A stretch of 9,040 nt of DNA from Deltaproteobacteria bacterium. Its GTDB lineage: Bacteria > Desulfobacterota > Binatia > DP-6. The DNA lies in the NCBI GenBank assembly GCA_005879245.1, contig VBLA01000018.1:1-9040 (forward strand), given 5' to 3'. Of the stretch, positions 1 through 6,045 are shown piece by piece. Position 1 is the first letter of the stretch, and every line of letters begins with the position of its first letter. The notes under the pieces are model-generated. The model worked only from the letters and a program-made list of their open reading frames with translations. It searched no databases and had not been told where the DNA came from. The translations under genes were made by a program, and so were the position numbers.

Positions 1-1240
1 GGTGCCGGCCTGGACGTCCATGATGGCGAGTCGTGACCCGGGAGAGCTCGGCTTCTACGGCTTCCGCAACCGGAAGGATCACTCGTACGACGGCTACGCC
101 TTCGCCAACTCGGCGCAGGTGAAGGTGCCGCGCCTCTGGGACTGGCTCGGTAAAGCCGGACTGCAGTGCGTAGTCCTGGGAGTGCCGCAGACGTACCCGC
201 CCTCGCCCATCCACGGCGAGATGGTCACCTGCTTTCTCACCCCGTCGACCAAGAGCGCCTACACCCATCCCCCCACGCTCAAGGCGGAGGTCGAGCGCGT
301 GACGGGAGGCTACGTCCTCGACGTCGAGGACTTCCGGACGCCGGACAAGGGAAGTCTCCTGCGGCGCATCTACGAGAAGACCGACAAGCACCTCGGGCTG
401 GCGAAGCACATGCTCCGCACCCGGAGCTGGGACTTCTTCATGCTGGTCGAGATGGGTGTCGACCGCATCCACCATGGGTTCTGGAGCCACATGGATCCGG
501 CCCACCACAAGTACGAACCGGGTAACCCCTTCGAATCCGCCATTCTCGACTACTACCGTCACGTCGATCGGGAGCTCGGCGAGATGCTCACCCTCTGCCC
601 GCCCGAGACGCTGGTGCTCGTCATCTCCGATCACGGCGCGAAGAAGATGGATGGGGGCATCTGCTTCAACGAGTGGTTGCGGAGCGAAGGGTACCTGACA
701 CTCACCACCTCGCCCACCAAGCCGACCCCGATCAGCAGCGTGCCGATCGACTGGGCGCGCACCCGAGCCTGGGGTGACGGTGGCTACTACGGTCGGCTCT
801 TCATGAACGTCCGCGGGCGCGAGCCCTCTGGCACGGTGGAGCCGCGGGATTACGAACGCGTGCGCACGGACCTGATCGCCGGCATCGAGGCGATCACCGA
901 TCCGAAGGGGCGCGTAATCGGCTCGAAGGCATACCGTCCCGAAGACCTCTTCCGCGCCGTCAACGGCGTAGCGCCGGATCTGATCGTGTATTTCGGCGAC
1001 CTCGACTGGCGGTCCGTCGGCGCCGTCGGGATGGGGGGAATCCACACCTTCGAGAACGACACCGGCCCCGACGAGGCGAACCATGACTGGCAAGGGATAT
1101 TCGTCCTCTCGACCGCCGGTGGCGAGGCCCCGCTGCGGGGCCTTCTCCCGGAGGTCTCCATCTACGACGTGACGCCGACCCTGCTCCGGCTGCTCGGCCA
1201 GCCGGTCCCCGAAGGGCTCGCGGGACGTCCCCTCGGCTGA
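1..1240 (+). CDS. Alkaline phosphatase family hydrolase (type I phosphodiesterase/nucleotide pyrophosphatase-like), 5'-truncated by window edge
   Basis: Partial gene. The reading frame runs from the left edge to TGA at 1238-1240. The GTG at base 2 is almost certainly an internal valine, not a start. The visible protein opens with (V)PAWTSMMAS, which matches the segment just after the catalytic threonine in this superfamily (T-x-P-A-W-T-S), so the nucleophile and first metal aspartate lie upstream of the window. Counting the base-2 codon as residue 1, visible ligand candidates are D154 and H158 (VDRIHHGFW), D210-H211 (ISDHG) and H361 (EANHDW). These complete the usual two-metal site of the family. 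About 412 residues are seen. Residues 249-288 hold a block (IDWARTRAW...NVRGREPSG) also found in the hydrolases at 2266 and 6046, which marks the three as related. Likely reaction: hydrolysis or transfer of a phosphate mono- or diester. Substrate and location are unknown because the N-terminus is missing. The next gene starts 7 bases downstream. Confidence 0.88.
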   Translation, partial: VPAWTSMMASRDPGELGFYGFRNRKDHSYDGYAFANSAQVKVPRLWDWLGKAGLQCVVLGVPQTYPPSPIHGEMVTCFLTPSTKSAYTHPPTLKAEVERVTGGYVLDVEDFRTPDKGSLLRRIYEKTDKHLGLAKHMLRTRSWDFFMLVEMGVDRIHHGFWSHMDPAHHKYEPGNPFESAILDYYRHVDRELGEMLTLCPPETLVLVISDHGAKKMDGGICFNEWLRSEGYLTLTTSPTKPTPISSVPIDWARTRAWGDGGYYGRLFMNVRGREPSGTVEPRDYERVRTDLIAGIEAITDPKGRVIGSKAYRPEDLFRAVNGVAPDLIVYFGDLDWRSVGAVGMGGIHTFENDTGPDEANHDWQGIFVLSTAGGEAPLRGLLPEVSIYDVTPTLLRLLGQPVPEGLAGRPLG

Positions 1241-1247
1241 CGCGGAC

Positions 1248-2234
1248 ATGCCAGGCGTCGCAGTCGACCTCCTGACCGGCTTTCTCGGCAGCGGAAAGAC
1301 GACACTCCTCCGGCACGTCCTCGACCACGGGCTCCGCGGCAAGCCGGTCGCGGTCATCATGAACGAGATCGGCGAGATCGGGATCGACGGCCGGGTCGTC
1401 ACCGGCCTTTCGGCCGTCGAGAAGATGGTCGAGCTCACGAGTGGCTGCATCTGCTGCTCGATCGACGACTACCGTTTCGACCTCGCCATCCAGGAGATCA
1501 TCGCGACGGCAAGGCCCCATCTCATCATCATCGAGTCGACCGGCGTCGCCGATCCGGAGCCGCTGGCGTACCGCGTGAAGAACGCGGGCCTCGGCCTCGA
1601 TGCGGTGATCACGGTCGTCGACGCGGCCAACATCGAGCGCCAGCTGTCCGAGACCAAGATTGCCGGTGCGCAGATCGCGGCGGCGGACTTCCTGGTGGTG
1701 AACAAGCTCGACCTGGTCGAGCCGGATGCGCTGGCCAGCGCCGAGGCACGGCTGGCACGGCTCAATCGCCGCGCCGAGCGCTTCCGGACGATCCGCGGTG
1801 CGCTCGACAGCGATCTGCTGTTCGCGACCGGGGTAGCGACTTTCCGCGAGCTCGCCGGCCGGACGACGGATCATCTCGAGGTCGAAGGGATCGCGAGCTT
1901 CGTCTACCGCTCGGCCCGCCCCCTCGCCCAGGACGCGTTCGAGCGATTGCTTCTCCGGCTGCCGCGGGACATCCTGCGCGCCAAGGGCATCGTGCGCTTC
2001 GTCGACCGCGACTGGCACTGCCTGTTCAACTTCACCTGTGGACGGCACGAGCTCTCGTGGCTGAAGCTCGACGGTGACGCGGCGACGGAGAATCAGGCCG
2101 TCTTCATCGGGCGAGGGTTGGATCGCCATCGTAGGCGGATCGAAGCTGCGCTGGCGGCGTGCGAGAGGAAGGACTCGGATCACACCGACGCGGAGGCGGC
2201 GGAGGTGCCGAAACGGATCGGCGAGCGCGGCTAG
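1248..2234 (+). CDS. CobW/COG0523 family GTP-binding protein (G3E GTPase, putative metal chaperone)
   Basis: Complete 328-residue protein, a normal length for the family. Motifs in order: P-loop GFLGSGKTT at 11-19; the family's metal-binding GCICC at 66-70; ESTGVADP at 96-103 (Walker B/switch region); NKLD at 152-155 (guanine specificity); and a CobW C-terminal domain from about 215 to 305, ending in the typical FIGRGLDRHRRRIEAAL stretch. Known members are GTPases that deliver or insert metals (zinc, cobalt, iron) into client proteins. The C-terminus (306-328) is charged and lacks the His-rich loop seen in some zinc-handling members. The start ATG is 7 bases after the preceding stop and has only a weak Shine-Dalgarno, which is compatible with translational coupling. 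The neighbours are metal-dependent phosphatase-superfamily enzymes, so a role in loading them is possible, but that is inference from context. The family is certain; client and metal are unknown. Confidence 0.93.
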   Translation: MPGVAVDLLTGFLGSGKTTLLRHVLDHGLRGKPVAVIMNEIGEIGIDGRVVTGLSAVEKMVELTSGCICCSIDDYRFDLAIQEIIATARPHLIIIESTGVADPEPLAYRVKNAGLGLDAVITVVDAANIERQLSETKIAGAQIAAADFLVVNKLDLVEPDALASAEARLARLNRRAERFRTIRGALDSDLLFATGVATFRELAGRTTDHLEVEGIASFVYRSARPLAQDAFERLLLRLPRDILRAKGIVRFVDRDWHCLFNFTCGRHELSWLKLDGDAATENQAVFIGRGLDRHRRRIEAALAACERKDSDHTDAEAAEVPKRIGERG

Positions 2235-2245
2235 TCGACTAGCCG
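2228..2245. repeat. 18-bp perfect palindrome at the CobW stop codon
   Basis: CGGCTAGTCGACTAGCCG is fully self-complementary. It includes the TAG stop of the CobW gene (2232-2234) and fills the first part of the 31-base gap before the lipoprotein hydrolase, the largest gap in the window. As RNA it could fold as a 7-bp stem with a TCGA loop. No run of T follows, so it does not look like an intrinsic terminator. It could be a dimeric regulator's operator or an RNA processing or stability element, or it could be chance. No function is claimed. Confidence 0.5.
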
Positions 2246-2265
2246 TGGCGGGGTAGGGCGGAGCG

Positions 2266-4281
2266 ATGGTGGTGTGGGGTGGAGCAACGGCCGCGAGGGG
2301 ATGGCGCGGCGTGTGGCTGATGGTCGTCGCGCTGCTGACCCTGGGGATGGGTTGTGGAGGGCCCTCCCAGAGCGTGCGCCCGGGCCGGCGGCTCGTGATC
2401 CTCGGTTTCGACGGCGTGGACCCGCGGCTCCTGGCGAACTGGATGGCGGAGGGGAAGCTTCCGCGGCTTCGCCAGCTGTCCGAGGGCGGCGACTTCCGGC
2501 CGCTCGGTTCGACCAACCCGCCGCAGTCACCGGTCGCCTGGACCTCGTTCGCGACCGGCACGCCGCCGGCGCGCCACGGCATCTTCGACTTCGTCGAGCG
2601 CGACCCACGTACGATGCTCCCCGACATCGGTACCGGAGGACTGCAGCCGCCGCGCTACTGGGGAGGCATCCTCCGGACGGCGAGCGCCGAGGGATACTCA
2701 CGCCGGCGCGGCGTGCCCTTCTGGGAGCTCGCGGCCGAGCACGGGGTCCGGGTCGATATCCTGCGCGTCCCGTACGCCTTTCCTCCAGATCCCGTCCAGG
2801 GCGGGCGGATGCTGTCGGGTCTCGGCGTCCCCGATCTGCTCGGCACCAACAGCACGTTCTTCTACTTCGCATCGGACCTCGCTCCCGACGCCGGGCGCCG
2901 GGACCCGGGGGGCGGCCGTCTCGTCCCGCTGACGCTCGCCGGGGACGAGGGCACGGTGGACGTCCCCGGCCCGCCCGACCCTCGCGGCGAGGGGCGCCCA
3001 CCCCTGTCGCTGCGCGTGAGCTTCCGTATCGACCGGGCGGGCGACGCGGCGGTCGTCCGCTTTGCGGGTGAGGAAGCGCGTGTCCGGCGAGGCGGCTGGA
3101 GCCCGTGGCTCGCCTTCCGGCTGCCCGTGGTCGCACCGCTCGGCCTCCCCCTGGTCGCCCTCGATGGACTCTGTCGCTTTCACGTGCTCTCCCTCGACCC
3201 GCTCCGTGTCTACATGTCGCCTCTCAACTACGCTCCGGCGCATCCGTTCGCGCCGCTCAGCAGCCCGTTCGGGTACGCCGCCGAGCTGGCGGCGGCGCTC
3301 GGGCCCTACAAGACGGTCGGCTGGTCAGAGGACACCTCCGCGCTCAACGCGGAGCGCATCGATGAGGAGGCGTTTCTCACCGACCTGAACCAGACGATGG
3401 ACGAAGTGCGCGCCTCGACCCTCCGGGAGCTCGACCGTGCCGACTGGCAGCTCCTCGTCTCGGTCTTCACGCAGACCGATCGCGTCGCCCACATGTTCTA
3501 CCGCCTCCTCGATCCGACGCACCCCCGCTACGATGCGACCCTGGCGGCGCGCTACGGCAACGCGGTGCTCGACGTGTACCGCCGGATGGACGCGATCGTC
3601 GGCGAGGTCGTCGACCGGGTCGGGCCCGAGACCCCCGTGCTCGTGATCTCGGACCACGGCTTCCACAGCTACCGGATGGGTCTCAACGTGAACACGTGGC
3701 TCCGCGATCACGGCTACCTGGTGCAGGGGGCCATCGCCGCCGGGCAGGAGGACGCGGATTTCTTCCCCGGCGTCGACTGGAGCCGGACCCGTGCGTACGC
3801 GCTCGGGACGGGACAGATCTACGTGAACCTCCGCGGACGGGAAGGGCATGGCATCGTAGCACCCGGGTCCGAGTACGACGCGCTCCTCGAGTCGATCGCG
3901 CGAGCGCTCGAGGCGGAGATCGATCCCGCGACGGGCACACGGTTCGTCGCGCGGGTCTACAAGGGACCGGAGATCTTTGCGGGAGGGCCGCCCGATCGCG
4001 TACCGGATCTCCAGATCGCGTTTCGCGACGGCTACCGGACGTCGTGGCGAACCCCGCTGGGCGGGATCCCGTCGGCGCTGTTCGAACCCAACACGCGGAA
4101 GTGGAGCGGCGATCACGCCGCGTCCGACGTCGCCGATACTCCGGGCATCCTCCTCGCCTCGCGGCGTCTCCCGCCGGGCGATGCCACCATCATGGATCTC
4201 GCGCCGACGGCGCTGGCCTACTTCGGCGTGCCGATCGCGTCCGACATGCAGGGTCGGTCGTTGCTCGGAGAGGAGCGGTAG
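2266..4281 (+). CDS. Lipoprotein alkaline phosphatase family hydrolase (type I phosphodiesterase/nucleotide pyrophosphatase-like)
   Basis: Complete, 671 residues. The N-terminus is a lipoprotein signal: arginines at 11 and 14, hydrophobic core about 16-29, lipobox LGMGC with Cys30, then Gly-Gly. There is no Asp at +2, so outer-membrane or periplasmic-face anchoring is likely. The catalytic domain opens with VILGFDG (D49, first metal ligand). In QSPVAWTSFATG, aligning the TG with the nucleotide-pyrophosphatase motif puts Ser88 at the nucleophile position usually held by Thr. Further ligand candidates are D405/H409 (QTDRVAHMF), D463-H464 (ISDHG) and H617 (SGDHAAS). Between the two halves lies a segment of about 140 residues (205-345) with strand-rich, proline/glycine-rich composition, which explains the large size. 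Residues 503-542 match the shared block of its neighbours. ATG 2266 gives the best signal peptide; GTG 2311 is a possible shorter start. Stop TAG abuts the next ATG. It likely cleaves phosphoesters outside the cytoplasm; substrate unknown. Confidence 0.9.
   Translation: MVVWGGATAARGWRGVWLMVVALLTLGMGCGGPSQSVRPGRRLVILGFDGVDPRLLANWMAEGKLPRLRQLSEGGDFRPLGSTNPPQSPVAWTSFATGTPPARHGIFDFVERDPRTMLPDIGTGGLQPPRYWGGILRTASAEGYSRRRGVPFWELAAEHGVRVDILRVPYAFPPDPVQGGRMLSGLGVPDLLGTNSTFFYFASDLAPDAGRRDPGGGRLVPLTLAGDEGTVDVPGPPDPRGEGRPPLSLRVSFRIDRAGDAAVVRFAGEEARVRRGGWSPWLAFRLPVVAPLGLPLVALDGLCRFHVLSLDPLRVYMSPLNYAPAHPFAPLSSPFGYAAELAAALGPYKTVGWSEDTSALNAERIDEEAFLTDLNQTMDEVRASTLRELDRADWQLLVSVFTQTDRVAHMFYRLLDPTHPRYDATLAARYGNAVLDVYRRMDAIVGEVVDRVGPETPVLVISDHGFHSYRMGLNVNTWLRDHGYLVQGAIAAGQEDADFFPGVDWSRTRAYALGTGQIYVNLRGREGHGIVAPGSEYDALLESIARALEAEIDPATGTRFVARVYKGPEIFAGGPPDRVPDLQIAFRDGYRTSWRTPLGGIPSALFEPNTRKWSGDHAASDVADTPGILLASRRLPPGDATIMDLAPTALAYFGVPIASDMQGRSLLGEER
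4267..4275 (+). promoter_or_regulatory. Strong ribosome binding site for the 4282 start
   Basis: GGAGAGGAG lies 6 bases before ATG 4282, inside the last codons of the lipoprotein hydrolase gene. It is the clearest Shine-Dalgarno in the window. It matters because it marks 4282 as the true start of the membrane-anchored sulfatase-fold gene, whereas GTG 4506, which opens the catalytic frame, has no comparable site. Confidence 0.7.
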
Positions 4282-4527
4282 ATGCGCGCTCTGGGGGGAG
4301 GAATCGCTGGCGGGCTCCTGGCGGGTGCGGCCGTGGGCACGGCGGAGGCGCTGGGCGGTTGGCTGCACGCCCACGGCATCGGTGAGCTACCCGCGCTCGC
4401 CTGGGCGCTGGTGGCGTACGGCGCCGTCGGAGGTGCGCTCGGTCTCGGCGCCGGCCTCGCGGCTGGTTCCTCGAACGCCTGCCGCAGGGCCCGGGGCCCC
4501 TCCTCGTGCAGGCGGGCGCGGCGGTGA
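4282..4527 (+). pseudogene. N-terminal membrane part of the sulfatase-fold protein, separated by an apparent frameshift
   Basis: This 81-codon frame starts with ATG directly after the preceding TAG and has a strong ribosome binding site. Residues about 5-25 and 36-62 are hydrophobic, glycine/alanine-rich and look like two membrane helices. Codon use matches the neighbours up to about base 4460. The last 20 or so residues are Arg/Ser/Cys-rich and atypical, while the overlapping -1 frame reads naturally there (GWFLERLPQGPGPLLVQ) and continues into two more hydrophobic segments and the sulfatase-fold domain. I therefore read it as the 5' end of the same gene as 4506-6038, not an independent 81-residue protein. 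A one-base loss, either a real mutation or a sequence/assembly error, explains it. The less likely alternative is a genuine small membrane protein overlapping the next gene by 22 bases. Confidence 0.7.
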
Positions 4528-6038
4528 TTGCCGTCGGGCTCGCCGTGGTCGTGTGGCGTGCGCTCGGCGGCGCCGAGACGCGTGGCCGCGTCTTCACGCG
4601 TCCCGGGCGCACCGGAGTCGGCGTCCTTCTCCTCGCGGTGGTGTGGGGCGGGGCTTCCCGGCTCGTGCCGGTCGCGCAGTACCCGCCGCCGCCCGCGCGG
4701 CCGGCGGCCCCTGCCGGAGCACCGAACGTCGTGCTCATCGTGGTCGACACGCTGCGCGCCGACCACCTCTCCTGCTACGGCTACACCGGGATTCGCACCC
4801 CACATATCGACCGGCTGGCGGGGGACGGCCTGCGGTATGCCAACACGTTCTCGCAGGCGTCGTGGACGCGGCCCTCGATCGCCACGATTCTGAGCGGGCT
4901 CTATCCCTCCTCGCACGGGGCGATCCACAAGGCGGACATTCTCCCCGATCGGGTGGACACGCTCGCTGAAAATCTTCAACGCTTCGGCTATCGCACCGTC
5001 GGCTTCGCCGACAACGCGAACATCTCGCAGGCCTTCAACTTCCAGCAGGGCTTCGACGAGTACCGGTACCTCGCACCCACCTTCTTCTTCCTGGCCAACG
5101 AGCCGGCGGCCCAGCTCGCGCTCTACAGTGGGCTCCGCCTGATCCGCGAGCGGTTCCTGTCGCACCGGGTCGATGTCCACCACTACTACCAGCCGGCCGA
5201 GGTCGTGACGGCGGAGGTCACGGCCTGGCTCGCCCACGGCGCCGAGCGGCAGCCGTTCTTCCTCTTCATCCACTACATGGACGCGCACGACCCCTACATG
5301 GTTCACCCCTTCAACGGCGAGGGCTACGCGCGCGTCGCGAACCCGAACCCCCCGCCCGCCGTCGCGGAGCGGTATCGTCAGCTCTACGACGGCGGGATCG
5401 CCTATCTCGACGAGCACGTGGGTGCCCTCTTCGACACGCTCAGGGCGCGGAACCTGTACGATCGAAGCCTCGTCGTTCTCACCGCCGACCACGGCGAGGA
5501 GTTCCAGGAGCACGGCGGCTGGTGGCACGGGACGACGCTGTACGACGAGCAGATCCACGTGCCGCTCCTCGTGAAGCCGCCCGGGAACTCCGTGGCGGGC
5601 CGCGTGATCGAGGAGCTCGCGACCAGCCTCGACATCGCGCCCACCATCGTTGCGGCCGCAGGGGCTCCCGTCCCCGGGACGTTCCAGGGCCACGTGCTCC
5701 CGCTCGACGACGGTCGGCCATCCGCACGCCAGAGCGTCTTCTCCGAGGAGGACTTCGAGGGGAACGTGCTGCAGGCGGTGCGTACCAAGGAGTGGAAGCT
5801 GATCACTGCCAACAGCGACAATCCGCGTGGTCTGCCGCCCGAGGCGCTCTTCGACGTGGTCACCGATCCGCGCGAGTCGAGTAACGTGCGCGCTGCCCAG
5901 CCGGCCGCAGCCGAGATCCTGCGCGCCGAGCTTGGCCGATCGGCCATCGAGGCGCGCGCCCACGGCGGGGCGAGCCAGCAGGGGGGCAGTGACGCCGCCA
6001 CCCAGGAGCGGCTCCGCGCCCTCGGGTACGTCAACTGA
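4506..6038 (+). CDS. Membrane-anchored sulfatase-fold (alkaline phosphatase superfamily) hydrolase/transferase lacking the formylglycine cysteine
   Basis: The open frame from GTG 4506 encodes 510 residues; with the frameshifted part from 4282 the intact protein would be about 585. Residues 5-20 and 37-54 are hydrophobic, so the joined protein would have four membrane helices followed by a Pro/Ala-rich linker (59-72) and an extracytoplasmic sulfatase domain. Motifs: NVVLIVVDTLRADH at 74-87 (D81, metal); WTRPSIATILSG at 120-131; HYMDAHDPY at 256-264; TADHGEE at 326-332 (D328, H329); WWHGTTLYDE at 339-348. True sulfatases carry C-x-P-S-R at the second motif; here it is T121-R-P-S-I, so there is no Cys or Ser to become formylglycine, and Thr121 is the likely nucleophile. 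That is closer to phosphohydrolases and phosphotransferases of the fold, so sulfatase activity is doubtful. Frame 3 has no ATG, GTG or TTG between its last stop (4383-4385) and 4506. The C-terminus ends LRALGYVN. Confidence 0.85.
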   Translation: MQAGAAVIAVGLAVVVWRALGGAETRGRVFTRPGRTGVGVLLLAVVWGGASRLVPVAQYPPPPARPAAPAGAPNVVLIVVDTLRADHLSCYGYTGIRTPHIDRLAGDGLRYANTFSQASWTRPSIATILSGLYPSSHGAIHKADILPDRVDTLAENLQRFGYRTVGFADNANISQAFNFQQGFDEYRYLAPTFFFLANEPAAQLALYSGLRLIRERFLSHRVDVHHYYQPAEVVTAEVTAWLAHGAERQPFFLFIHYMDAHDPYMVHPFNGEGYARVANPNPPPAVAERYRQLYDGGIAYLDEHVGALFDTLRARNLYDRSLVVLTADHGEEFQEHGGWWHGTTLYDEQIHVPLLVKPPGNSVAGRVIEELATSLDIAPTIVAAAGAPVPGTFQGHVLPLDDGRPSARQSVFSEEDFEGNVLQAVRTKEWKLITANSDNPRGLPPEALFDVVTDPRESSNVRAAQPAAAEILRAELGRSAIEARAHGGASQQGGSDAATQERLRALGYVN

Positions 6039-6045
6039 GCCGCGG

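Noticed and set aside
2..4. GTG at base 2 as the start codon of the first hydrolase
   Set aside because: The sequence after it (PAWTSMMAS) is the middle of the nucleophile motif, so the real start and the catalytic Thr are upstream of the window.
2228..2260. Rho-independent terminator after the CobW gene
   Set aside because: The palindrome could form a hairpin, but G-rich sequence rather than a T run follows it.
960..2627. 555-codon minus-strand open frame across the CobW gene
   Set aside because: It lies opposite three well-supported plus-strand genes, has no family motif, and its composition is typical of antisense frames in GC-rich DNA.
5827..6045. Upstream extension of the 6046 hydrolase to an ATG at 5827
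   Set aside because: The extra 73 residues lie wholly inside the preceding gene, are Arg/Ser/Pro-rich and unlike the family. The conserved first strand starts right after GTG 6046.
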